In this document: piece after piece, positions 42,668-50,716 of the stretch
Numbering within the stretch: position 1 is the stretch's first letter
Layout: each line of letters starts with the position of its first letter
Source of the DNA: Candidatus Methanoplasma cognatum
GTDB lineage: Archaea > Thermoplasmatota > Thermoplasmata > Methanomassiliicoccales > Methanomethylophilaceae
Direction of reading: 5' to 3'
NCBI GenBank assembly: GCA_009777615.1
Contig: WRLM01000004.1
Span: forward strand, 124,001 to 188,000
DNA: 64,000 bases
Position numbers and translations under genes: made by a program
Notes under the pieces: generated by a model
Seen by the model: only the letters and a program-made list of their open reading frames with translations
Told to the model about the DNA's origin: nothing
The model's database searches: none

Positions 42668-43990
42668 ATGGGCGGAGATATGCTGTCCTGGCTCTATTCA
42701 TTCGTCCTGCACGGGATAAAGCTGGACCTTGAGAACACAAAGGACCTGCTGAGCAGGCTCGGGGATCCTCAAAATGAGATGAAACACATACACGTGGGAG
42801 GGACGGACGGAAAAGGTTCCATATCGTCATGCATCGCATCCATACTGATATCGTCCGGCGTCAGGACCGGGCTGTACACATCCCCTCACATAGAAGAGTT
42901 CAATGAGCGGATAACCGTTAACGGAGAGAGGATAACGGACGCGGAAGCGGAAGAGATTCTGGGACAGATGAAAGTATGCGTCGAAGAGATGGAGGCCGAC
43001 GGGAAGGTTCCGACATTCTTCGAAGTGTCGACAGCCATGGCGTTCCTTTATTTCAGAAACAAAGGCGTAGAGTATGCTGTGGTGGAAGTAGGCATGGGCG
43101 GAAGGCTGGATTCCACCAACGTGATCATGCCGGAAGTGAGCGTGATAGGGAACATAAGCATGGATCACGAGGAATTTCTGGGAGACACGATAGAGAAGAT
43201 CGCGTTCGAGAAAGCGGGGATAATTAAACCGTGCGTGCCCTGTGTCACATTGAACGGCGACCCTGTGTTCAGCGTCCTGAAGAAAGCGGCGGCGGAGAGG
43301 GGCGCGCCCCTCACCCGCATCCTTCCGCAGGACATATGCATAGAAAAGACGAGCGGGGACGGAACAGATTTCCTTTACAAAGAGGAAAGATATAAAGTGT
43401 CCATACCAGGCAGCCGTCAGGCCGATAACGCCTCGATGGCAATAGAGGCCGTATCAAAATTAAAGATATACGGCCAGTGCGTAAGATGTAATATCAAGAA
43501 AGGCCTTAGGGAGGTCAGGTGGCCCTGCAGACTCGAGAAGATAAGGGGACTCCCGATAATAGTGGACGTCACCCACACGACGGCAGGCTCTGAAGCGCTG
43601 GCCGAGGATGTCCTCTCCATGTACGGAAAAGTGGATCTGGTGATAGGGATGCTGAAGGACAAAGACCTTCAAGGCATGGCGGAAAATCTCTGTAAGGTCG
43701 CCGACAGGGTGCTGGTATCTCCCCTAAGGATAGAGAGGTCAGCAGATCCCGAGACCGTAAAGGAGATATTCGCAGGGAGATTTCAAGACATAAGGGTCTG
43801 CGGCAGCGTTTCAGATGCGATGGATATGGCGATGTTAAGGAAAGACGGCAGGAATATACTGGTCACCGGATCCTTCCACACCGCCGAGGAGGCAGTCTCA
43901 TGGATAAAAAAGACGTACCCAGGATATTGGACATACTCTCAAAGGAATATGACAGGGGAGCCTATCCGGGAAGATCGTCGGAAGGCCTGA
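42668..43990 (+). CDS. folC: Folylpolyglutamate synthase / Mur ligase family protein
   Basis: The 440-residue Mur-ligase-type ATPase has the P-loop HVGGTDGKGSISSCIASIL near residue 40, YTSPHIEEFNERI and VEVGMGGRLDSTNVI, all matching FolC. It adds glutamate residues to folate-like compounds; in archaea the acceptor may be a pterin coenzyme or related cofactor (inference). The 3' end overlaps the endonuclease III gene by 91 bases, an unusually long overlap. The C-terminal 30 residues lie in that region and are not conserved in the family as I know it. Confidence 0.88.
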   Translation: MGGDMLSWLYSFVLHGIKLDLENTKDLLSRLGDPQNEMKHIHVGGTDGKGSISSCIASILISSGVRTGLYTSPHIEEFNERITVNGERITDAEAEEILGQMKVCVEEMEADGKVPTFFEVSTAMAFLYFRNKGVEYAVVEVGMGGRLDSTNVIMPEVSVIGNISMDHEEFLGDTIEKIAFEKAGIIKPCVPCVTLNGDPVFSVLKKAAAERGAPLTRILPQDICIEKTSGDGTDFLYKEERYKVSIPGSRQADNASMAIEAVSKLKIYGQCVRCNIKKGLREVRWPCRLEKIRGLPIIVDVTHTTAGSEALAEDVLSMYGKVDLVIGMLKDKDLQGMAENLCKVADRVLVSPLRIERSADPETVKEIFAGRFQDIRVCGSVSDAMDMAMLRKDGRNILVTGSFHTAEEAVSWIKKTYPGYWTYSQRNMTGEPIREDRRKA

Positions 43991-44565
43991 ACCCGGAGTG
44001 GGAGCCGGACCCCTTCCATGTGCTCATAGCCACGATCCTTTCTCAGAGGACCAGGGACGACAACACCAGGAAAGCATCCGACAGCCTTTTCGGGAAATAT
44101 GATTCCGTCGAGGAGCTGGCCGAGGCCGATCCGGACGACGTTGCGGCGCTGATACGTCCGGCGGGATTCCCTAAGCAGAAAGCGAAAGCGATTGTCGACT
44201 GCTGCGCGATCCTTAGGGACGAGTACGGATGTCGCATACCCGAAGAAACGGAAGCGCTGCTGAAACTGCCGATGGTGGGAAGGAAGACGGCCGCTTGCGT
44301 CAGGGCATATGCCATGGGGATCCCGGCCGTTTGTGTGGATACCCATGTGCACAGGATATCCAATCTCATGGGGCTGGTGGAAACGAAGGACCCGTGCGAT
44401 ACGGAAACGGAACTGATGAGGATAACTCCTGAGGACAGATGGATAGACATCAACAAATATCTCGTGAGGCACGGGCAGTTGGTATGTCTCCCCAACCGTC
44501 CGCGCTGCGATATGTGCTCAGTTCGGTCTATGTGCGGCCACTACAAAAATGATAGGCACCCCTGA
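43900..44565 (+). CDS. nth: Endonuclease III
   Basis: The 221-residue DNA glycosylase/AP lyase removes oxidised pyrimidines. It has the helix-hairpin-helix with LPMVGRKTAACVRAYA (catalytic Lys in RKTA), DTHVHRISNLMGL with the catalytic Asp, and the iron-sulfur cluster cysteines near the C terminus (CLPNRPRCDMCSVRSMC). GAGGAGG just before ATG 43900 supports this start although it is inside folC. No later in-frame ATG would preserve the domain. Confidence 0.95.
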   Translation: MDKKDVPRILDILSKEYDRGAYPGRSSEGLNPEWEPDPFHVLIATILSQRTRDDNTRKASDSLFGKYDSVEELAEADPDDVAALIRPAGFPKQKAKAIVDCCAILRDEYGCRIPEETEALLKLPMVGRKTAACVRAYAMGIPAVCVDTHVHRISNLMGLVETKDPCDTETELMRITPEDRWIDINKYLVRHGQLVCLPNRPRCDMCSVRSMCGHYKNDRHP

Positions 44566-44603
44566 CGCATATTTAGTTATCCGTAAAAAATGTATGGCGG
44601 CTA

Positions 44604-44609
44604 TTTATA
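44604..44609 (+). promoter_or_regulatory. TATA box of the aquaporin gene
   Basis: TTTATA lies 22-27 bases before the ATG at 44631, so transcription should start at or next to the start codon. Confidence 0.55.
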
Positions 44610-44630
44610 ATCGGCAAATTATTCATACAC

Positions 44631-45332
44631 ATGGGATACGAAACTGACCTTCCCAGAAAAATGGTAGCCGAGTTCCTCGGAACCATGGGGCTGATCATAG
44701 CTGTGATCGGCTCGGTAATGCTTGTAGATTTGAAATTCGATTCGTCTGAACCTGTATTCAACGCCCTCGTCCAAGGTCTTGCAGGCTTCTTGGTACTCTT
44801 CGCGATGATAGAGGCGCTCGGAAAGATTTCCGGCGGCCACTTCAACCCCGCAGTGACCCTGGCCATGATCGCGACCAAGGATACCAAGGCGGCGACAGGC
44901 GCATTCTATATGGTTGCGCAGGTGTTCGGCGGCCTGGCGGGAGTGTTCCTTCTTAATATATCATTCATAGGCAGCGGCGTCGATTCGGTGCTGCTGATAA
45001 GCGAAAATGCCCTCGCCAGCAATTATATTGTGCTTTCAGAGGTCCTGTGTACATTCCTGCTTGTTGCGGTAGTGTTCGGATGCGTCCGCAGCGGGTCAAA
45101 TAAGACCTCGCTTGCGGTAGGAGCTACCGTCGGCGGTCTCATAATGGTAACCTCCAGCACATTCTACGCAAACCCGGCGGTGGATCTCGCCAGGATGTTC
45201 GCCCAGTCGGCGGACGGGATCGAGCCTCTTACAGCAGCGTACTTCATCATTGCGGCAATAATCGGCGCGCTGATCGCGGCGGGAGTTTTCAGCTGGCTTT
45301 ATCCGAAAGATAAGCCGACCGATACCGAATAA
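44631..45332 (+). CDS. Aquaporin / glycerol facilitator (MIP family)
   Basis: The 233-residue channel has six predicted membrane helices and two half-helix NPA boxes: GGHFNPAVTLAMI near residue 66 and FYANPAVDLARM near residue 182. It conducts water or small neutral solutes across the cytoplasmic membrane. Pore-lining residues are not fully decidable by eye, so water versus glycerol selectivity is open. It is a single gene with its own TATA box and terminator. Confidence 0.9.
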   Translation: MGYETDLPRKMVAEFLGTMGLIIAVIGSVMLVDLKFDSSEPVFNALVQGLAGFLVLFAMIEALGKISGGHFNPAVTLAMIATKDTKAATGAFYMVAQVFGGLAGVFLLNISFIGSGVDSVLLISENALASNYIVLSEVLCTFLLVAVVFGCVRSGSNKTSLAVGATVGGLIMVTSSTFYANPAVDLARMFAQSADGIEPLTAAYFIIAAIIGALIAAGVFSWLYPKDKPTDTE

Positions 45333-45344
45333 ACATACTTCACG

Positions 45345-45380
45345 CATCGGGGCGGACTTCCCGCTCCGATGATCTTTTTT
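45345..45380 (+). terminator. Terminator of the aquaporin gene
   Basis: CATCGGGGCGG (45345-45355) pairs with CCGCTCCGATG (45361-45371) over 11 positions, one G.U, around a five-base loop. ATC and six T residues follow. Confidence 0.8.
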
Positions 45381-45424
45381 CACTCTGCGTTCCGGATCTG
45401 TGCGGGAGCAGCGGACAGATTGGG

Positions 45425-45430
45425 TTTATA
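45425..45430 (+). promoter_or_regulatory. TATA box of the hypA operon
   Basis: TTTATA lies 23-28 bases before the hypA ATG, predicting a leaderless transcript. Confidence 0.55.
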
Positions 45431-45452
45431 GTCGAAGGATGATACCTCCCCG

Positions 45453-45833
45453 ATGCATGAGGTTTCTGTAATGGCCGATCTTATGTCCGCCATCAAAAAG
45501 GAACTGGAGAGATACAATGTCGTCTCGGTCAGGGAAGTGACCTTGACGATCGGAAAACTCACCAACCTCGGGGCCGAACAGATGGAATTCGCCTATGAGA
45601 TAATGTCCAAGGATTCAATTCTGGAAGGTTCCAGACTTGTGATAGAGGAAGAGATCATTCAGGTCAGATGCGGGAAGTGCGGGTATGAAGGCCCCGTAAA
45701 GAACATTGATATGGGAGAAGACTCGCATTTTCAGATACCCGTACTTTCATGCCCCGAATGCGGCGGCGCCGTGGCTGTAACAGCGGGAAGATCGTGCTGT
45801 GTCAGATCCATGGAGATAGAGGAGGCGGACTGA
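45453..45833 (+). CDS. hypA: Hydrogenase nickel insertion protein HypA
   Basis: The 126-residue nickel chaperone delivers Ni to [NiFe]-hydrogenases. It has the N-terminal MHEVSVMADL with His2 (nickel ligand), and a zinc domain with CGKCGYEG and CPECGG (about residues 73-110). The length is slightly above the usual 115 or so. Its stop overlaps the HypD start by one base (TGATG). No hydrogenase structural gene is in the window. Confidence 0.94.
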   Translation: MHEVSVMADLMSAIKKELERYNVVSVREVTLTIGKLTNLGAEQMEFAYEIMSKDSILEGSRLVIEEEIIQVRCGKCGYEGPVKNIDMGEDSHFQIPVLSCPECGGAVAVTAGRSCCVRSMEIEEAD

Positions 45834-46915
45834 TGTTCAAATACAGGGATGAGGGAACGGCAAAGAAGATATTATCCGCCATAAAAGAGACGGGCATCGA
45901 GAGCAGATTCATGCACGTTTGCGGCACTCATCAGGACACGATAGTCCGATTCGGCCTCGAAGAGATGCTTGCGGAAGCGGGAATAGAGATATGCCAGGGA
46001 CCGGGGTGTCCGGTGTGCGTGACCACGAGCAAAGAGATCGCCGACGCAATAACTCTCGCCCGCAACGGTGTCACCGTGACAGCGTTCGGAGACATGATGC
46101 GCGTTCCGACCACGATAGGCTCCCTTTTTGACGCTAAAGCGGACGGTGCGGACGTCAGGATAGTATATTCGATAGAGGACGCCGTCAGAATGGCATCCGA
46201 ACAGACGAAGCCTCTTGTTTTCGTATCCGTCGGATTTGAAACCACCGCACCGTCGACCTGCGTCCCGCTGAGCAAGGGAGGTCTGCCGAAGAACTTCAGC
46301 ATTTACAGCTGCCACAGGATATGCCCTCCGATACTGGAAGCGATATTCGAGATGGGCGAAATGAGCATGAACGGCATGATAATGCCCGGGCATGTTTCAG
46401 TAATAACAGGGCTGGAACCCTTCAGGCAGTTCTCGGACAGATACCGCATGCCGCAGGTCGTAGCGGGATTCGAGCCTCTGGACATACTCATGGCGTCGTA
46501 CATGCTGACAAAACAGATAGAGGAAGGCCGCTCCGAGGTCGAGAACGAATATACGAGACTGGTGAAGGAGAACGGCAATCCCATCGCAAGGAAACTAATG
46601 GAAGATACCTTTATTCCGGCGGACAGAGAATGGAGGGGGTTCCCCATCATATCAAAGAGTGCGCTGGCACTTAAACCTCAGTATTCCGAACATGATGCGA
46701 CAGCGGTCCATGCAGACATACTCGCTCTGACCCCGGAGGTAGAAGCGGAAGCGGCCGGATGCATGTGCGGAGAGGTACTGAGAGGGCTTATAAAGTCAGA
46801 AGACTGTCCGATGTTCGGTGCCGTGTGCAAGCCGAAGAGTCCGATGGGGCCTTGCATGGTCTCGGAGGAAGGAAGCTGCAGTATTGCCTACAGATTCTCC
46901 AGAGGGAAGGAGTGA
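45833..46915 (+). CDS. hypD: Hydrogenase formation protein HypD
   Basis: The 360-residue protein handles the Fe(CN)2CO moiety during [NiFe]-hydrogenase maturation with HypC. It has FMHVCGTHQDT near residue 25 and ICQGPGCPVCVTT near residue 55. The C-terminal cysteine cluster (GCMCGEVLRGL, then CPMFGAVCKP) binds a 4Fe-4S cluster. It is tightly coupled to hypA and followed after one base by a gene of unknown function. Confidence 0.95.
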   Translation: MFKYRDEGTAKKILSAIKETGIESRFMHVCGTHQDTIVRFGLEEMLAEAGIEICQGPGCPVCVTTSKEIADAITLARNGVTVTAFGDMMRVPTTIGSLFDAKADGADVRIVYSIEDAVRMASEQTKPLVFVSVGFETTAPSTCVPLSKGGLPKNFSIYSCHRICPPILEAIFEMGEMSMNGMIMPGHVSVITGLEPFRQFSDRYRMPQVVAGFEPLDILMASYMLTKQIEEGRSEVENEYTRLVKENGNPIARKLMEDTFIPADREWRGFPIISKSALALKPQYSEHDATAVHADILALTPEVEAEAAGCMCGEVLRGLIKSEDCPMFGAVCKPKSPMGPCMVSEEGSCSIAYRFSRGKE

Positions 46916-46916
46916 T

Positions 46917-47459
46917 ATGAAGACAGACGGAACAAACCTGAGATCGGTGCTGGTGATCACAAACGATTCGACCGTGTTTCTGAAAAAAGGTTTAGCCACG
47001 GCGTTCGAGATGTTCGGCGGGCACGTGGAGGAAATAAAAAAACTGGTGGCAAGGCTCGATACCGCCAAAAAAGACGGGAGGAAGATGTGTGATGTCTCCT
47101 TTGGTCTCATCTCGACAAGGTTCGGGTTTGTTCCGGGGAATTATGTCATAACGAATTATGACGACGTCATGTCCAACAAGAAGGACTATGAAAGGGTTCA
47201 AAAGGAGAAGAACTACCTCGAACAGCTGAATCAGGTATCGATATATTTTGACAGGATCGTTCTCTGCGTGCCGAAGGACATGTTCGCTATGATGCTGGAA
47301 GATGAGACATTTATGCATGGTAAGGTCATAGCGGTCACGAGCCCCATATTCGAAGAAGAATGCACCAAGAGGGGCTGGGTCTATCTGAAAAGGCCGGGCC
47401 CGCGCCTGGGAGCGGAGAATGCCGAGAAGGTGTTCAAGATCATAGAGAAGGAGTCCTGA
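46917..47459 (+). CDS. Conserved-looking protein of unknown function in the hyp operon
   Basis: I cannot name this 180-residue protein. It begins MKTDGTNLRSVLVITNDSTV. It has a central segment SFGLISTRFGFVPGNYVITN and a later FDRIVLCVPKDMFAMMLEDE, an alternating alpha/beta pattern suggesting a small Rossmann-like fold. The SFGLIST-R-G pattern resembles DUF6884/YaaA-like proteins (weak). It starts one base after the hypD stop, so it is probably translated with hypAD. A role in hydrogenase maturation is only inference. Confidence 0.65.
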   Translation: MKTDGTNLRSVLVITNDSTVFLKKGLATAFEMFGGHVEEIKKLVARLDTAKKDGRKMCDVSFGLISTRFGFVPGNYVITNYDDVMSNKKDYERVQKEKNYLEQLNQVSIYFDRIVLCVPKDMFAMMLEDETFMHGKVIAVTSPIFEEECTKRGWVYLKRPGPRLGAENAEKVFKIIEKES

Positions 47460-48143
47460 TCAAAGGGATCTCTTCTTCGCCTTCAGTCTTTCCTTGTCTT
47501 CTTTGCTGACCCTGAAGGAATCAGATATCTTCTGTACGGCCTTGTTCCTTATCTCTTTGTCAAGCGTATCTGAGAACAGCAGAGGTTCTGTCCTGTCCGG
47601 GTATCTCATGAAACAGTACGAGAGCGTCCATGCGGCCCCCATCTTGTAGTAGTATCCGTTGTGATGTTTAGTTGTCATCAGCCTCAGCACTTCATCTATG
47701 TGCTCATCGTCAAGAAAATGTGACAGCATCATCACCGCGGACACTCTCATCTTGAATTCGTCGCCGGTATCGACCAGTTCCAGGCAGTAATTCCAAAGTT
47801 TTTCCCCCTCCGGCCCTTTTTTCATTTTCCACTCCATGCAGAACAGGTCGCAGACTGCCCAGTTGTCTATCTCAGGGACGAACCCTTTCGTCAGACCCAG
47901 GCGTTCATCGAAGCTCATCTTTGCGCCTGCTATGACCAAAGCCTTCAGCATGCGCTCCTCGTAGAATGCCGCCGGTTCGTCCAGGAAAGACCTCCAATCT
48001 TCTCCGCATATTTTCTTTGAGATGCTCCTGATGACGGGCATCCTCACGCCAAGTATGTCTCCCGCTCCGGGGATCATCTTTGCATGGTACTCCCGCAGCT
48101 TCGGATCGGCATTGTCGGCCAATTCTTCCCTCACGGGTGTCAA
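47460..48143 (-). CDS. DNA alkylation repair protein (AlkD family)
   Basis: The 227-residue HEAT-like helical protein belongs to the AlkD family of alkylpurine DNA glycosylases. Features include GAGDILGVRMPVIRSISKKI, WAVCDLFCMEWK with the conserved Trp-x-x-x-Asp, and YYYKMGAAWTLSYCF. Its start overlaps the Ogt stop by four bases, so both repair proteins are made from one message. Its stop abuts the stop of the convergent gene with no gap. Confidence 0.85.
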   Translation of the reverse strand: MTPVREELADNADPKLREYHAKMIPGAGDILGVRMPVIRSISKKICGEDWRSFLDEPAAFYEERMLKALVIAGAKMSFDERLGLTKGFVPEIDNWAVCDLFCMEWKMKKGPEGEKLWNYCLELVDTGDEFKMRVSAVMMLSHFLDDEHIDEVLRLMTTKHHNGYYYKMGAAWTLSYCFMRYPDRTEPLLFSDTLDKEIRNKAVQKISDSFRVSKEDKERLKAKKRSL

Positions 48144-48607
48144 CGCTTGATCCCCTCGATATCCATCAGCTTCCTTTTCAGCGCGAGTCCGCCGGCGAAC
48201 CCGCCGAGTCCGTCCGCAGCAACGACCCTGTGGCAGGGTATTATCAGCGGTACGGGGTTGGCGCCGCAGGCGCTGCCGACCGCCCTGTAGGCATTCGGGC
48301 GGCCGATCCTTACTGCAAGATCCTTGTATGAAACCGTCTCCCCATAAGGTATTTTGCGCAGCTCATCCCAAACACTCTTTTGAAAAGCGGTCCCCTCCGC
48401 TTTGAAAGGAAGGTCGAATGTCATTCTCTTCCCGGTCAGATACTCGTCTATCTGACGTGCGGCCTCGGCAATGACGGGGCACTCCTCGCTCTCTCTGAAA
48501 GGAAGGTTGCTGTTCGGAAGATATATTCCGTCGATGTTCCCCCCTCCGTCATCGGAAATGCTCACTTTTCCGATCAATGTCATGTATGTATGTATCCTTC
48601 CTGCCAT
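48140..48607 (-). CDS. ogt: Methylated-DNA-protein-cysteine methyltransferase
   Basis: This is a suicide repair enzyme for O6-alkylguanine. It has FQKSVWDELRKIPYGETVSY, the helix-turn-helix with AYRAVGSACGANP, and the active site LIIPCHRVVA with the acceptor Cys. I chose the ATG giving MAGRIHTYMTLIGKVSISDD because HTYMTLIG aligns with the family N terminus; alternatives are 48583 and 48628. It is linked to the AlkD gene by a four-base overlap. Confidence 0.9.
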   Translation of the reverse strand: MAGRIHTYMTLIGKVSISDDGGGNIDGIYLPNSNLPFRESEECPVIAEAARQIDEYLTGKRMTFDLPFKAEGTAFQKSVWDELRKIPYGETVSYKDLAVRIGRPNAYRAVGSACGANPVPLIIPCHRVVAADGLGGFAGGLALKRKLMDIEGIKR

Positions 48608-48657
48608 AGATAGTAATTTTTTCAACAATACTTATTTTCTCCTATCATATCCGAGAG

Positions 48658-49584
48658 ATGATGATAGTGTGCGCCAGCCGCAGAACGGACATTCCCGCCT
48701 TCCATTCCGAATGGCTGATGAACCGCATCCGCGAAGGATACGTACTCGTCAGGAACCCAATAGCCAAGAATATAGTCCACAGGGTGGACCTGTCGCCGAA
48801 GAACATCGACCTCCTTCTTCTGATGACGAAGGACCCCCGGCCGATGGCGCCGTTCTTGGGGGAGCTGAAAGAAAGGAATGTGAACTTCCGGTTTCAGGTT
48901 ACGATCACTCCCTACGGCCGCGATATCGAGCCAGGCGTCCCCCCGAAGGCCGACGTCGCGGAAGCGTTCAGAATGATATCCGACGCAATAGGAAAGAACA
49001 GAATGGTGTGGAGATACGACCCGGTCATTCTGAACAAAAAGTTCGATATAAAATACCATCAAAGGAAATTCGACGCGATATGCGGGGAACTCGCAGGATA
49101 TACCGACAGGTGCATCTTCAGTTTTGTTGAGATACACGGGAAGCTGAAAAGGCTGTCCGAGGACGGAACGATAAGGAAAGTTTCTCCCGAAGAGGCCGAC
49201 GGGATCGGGAGGGCCTTCTCTGAAACTGCAAAGGACAGCGGAATGGAGCTGACCCTCTGCTGCTCCGAATATGATCTTTCCGGATACGGGATATCGTCCA
49301 AAGGCTGTATCGACAAGGAACAGATGAAAGCCATGGGCGTCCCTTTCGAAGAGCCGCAGACACCCATCCGGGAAAGGTGCATGTGCGTGAAGAATGTTGA
49401 TATAGGGGAATATGACACATGCGATCATGACTGCGTGTACTGTTACGCGAACCGCAATACGGACAAGGCCAGAAAACAGAAACAGTACGATCCGAAAAGC
49501 GAGATGCTGTACGGCAGCCTGCGGGGATGCGATGTGATCGTAGAGTCAGCGTCAAGGAAGAACTCGAAGATCACTGATTTCTGA
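48658..49584 (+). CDS. DUF1848 family protein with C-terminal cysteine cluster
   Basis: The 308-residue protein starts MMIVCASRRTDIPAFHSEWL. It has QVTITPYGRDIEPGVP, VWRYDPVILNKKFDIKYHQ and a C-terminal cluster of six or seven cysteines: RCMCVKNVDIGEYDTCDHDC then VYCYAN. DUF1848 proteins are TIM-barrel-like and suspected to carry an Fe-S cluster (family knowledge). It is divergent from ogt-alkD by about 50 bases. A role linked to DNA repair is inference from context. Confidence 0.8.
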   Translation: MMIVCASRRTDIPAFHSEWLMNRIREGYVLVRNPIAKNIVHRVDLSPKNIDLLLLMTKDPRPMAPFLGELKERNVNFRFQVTITPYGRDIEPGVPPKADVAEAFRMISDAIGKNRMVWRYDPVILNKKFDIKYHQRKFDAICGELAGYTDRCIFSFVEIHGKLKRLSEDGTIRKVSPEEADGIGRAFSETAKDSGMELTLCCSEYDLSGYGISSKGCIDKEQMKAMGVPFEEPQTPIRERCMCVKNVDIGEYDTCDHDCVYCYANRNTDKARKQKQYDPKSEMLYGSLRGCDVIVESASRKNSKITDF

Positions 49585-49714
49585 ATCTTCTGTCTGCAGA
49601 TCGCGTGTTTTGTATCTCAAAAACAGCATTTCTCTCATTTTCCGAAATGATCTTTGAGCATCCAGGCATATCTGGGGGGTCAAATGATAAATATGGTTTC
49701 AATTATCAGATGTC

Positions 49715-50716
49715 ATGGGATACGCAACGGCGGATGTTTCTTTCAGCAGAAGGGTGAATCTGATCTTCAGATTCAGTTATACGTTCCCTTTTTTCATGGC
49801 GTCCGTATGCGGATCGCTGTTCGCATATCTGTTCTACGAGCCTCCTCTGCACGTCGTGGTGCTTATGCCGGTCGTCGTTCTCCTGCTTGCGGTGTTCGTC
49901 AACTTCTCCAACGACTATTTCGACCACAGGTCCGGCGTGGATAAGATAAGGTTCAGCGAGAAGGAGGAGATGATGAAGGCGATGGATTCGAAACTCCTGA
50001 AGAAGATATATTGGGAAGGGAATCCCTTCGACAACGGCCTTGTTTCAGACAAACAGGGTAAAATCATAATGGCAGCGCTCGTCGGCATATCTGTTGTGCT
50101 GGCCGTTCCGATAATCCTGCACGGCGGGTGGATCGTCGCGGTGTTCGGCGCCGCCGGGATATTCCTGTCGTATTTCTACACAGCACCTCCGCTTGATCTT
50201 GGCGCAAGAGGCCTTGGCGAAGCGGACGTTGCAGTTTCGTTCTTCATGCTAGTGTTCTGTTCGTTCTATGTGGCAAACGTCGATTTTGACTGGGGGACAT
50301 TCGCATTCACAGGAGTCTTCGACATCGAGATACTCGTCTTTGCAGTGATAGTCGGAACTCTTGTGGGAATGATGAGACTCACAGACTCGATGTCCGGTCA
50401 GGAGGCGCACATCGCAAACGGTGAGAAGAGCATCTCAGTACGCTTCGGGATCGACGGCGCGGTTAGGATGGCGAAAGTGCTGATAATTTTCGTTTACGTC
50501 ATGGTCGCTTTGATGGTGTACTTCAATCCCTTGTATGCGCTGCTGTTCCTGACGCTGCCGCTGATGCTGAAGGCGTGGAGGACCATGAATGAGAAAGGCG
50601 AGCACTGGAGACTTAAGATCCCGCCGTTCTTCTTCGGCACAGCTTTCCTTACGGAAGTGCTTTTCATCATCGCCGCCACAGTAAAATTCCTATTTGATGT
50701 GGGATCACTTTTTTGA
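49715..50716 (+). CDS. UbiA-family prenyltransferase
   Basis: The 333-residue membrane protein has about eight or nine helices. The first Asp-rich motif is VNFSNDYFDHRSGVD near residue 63 and the second is MRLTDSMSGQEAHIANG near residue 223, both used to bind prenyl diphosphate and Mg. Its pattern is closer to MenA-type enzymes than to the archaeal lipid enzyme DGGGP synthase (impression only). AAATATGG near 49690 as TATA places the transcript start at the ATG. The 3' end overlaps the opposing radical SAM gene by 12 bases. Confidence 0.82.
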   Translation: MGYATADVSFSRRVNLIFRFSYTFPFFMASVCGSLFAYLFYEPPLHVVVLMPVVVLLLAVFVNFSNDYFDHRSGVDKIRFSEKEEMMKAMDSKLLKKIYWEGNPFDNGLVSDKQGKIIMAALVGISVVLAVPIILHGGWIVAVFGAAGIFLSYFYTAPPLDLGARGLGEADVAVSFFMLVFCSFYVANVDFDWGTFAFTGVFDIEILVFAVIVGTLVGMMRLTDSMSGQEAHIANGEKSISVRFGIDGAVRMAKVLIIFVYVMVALMVYFNPLYALLFLTLPLMLKAWRTMNEKGEHWRLKIPPFFFGTAFLTEVLFIIAATVKFLFDVGSLF

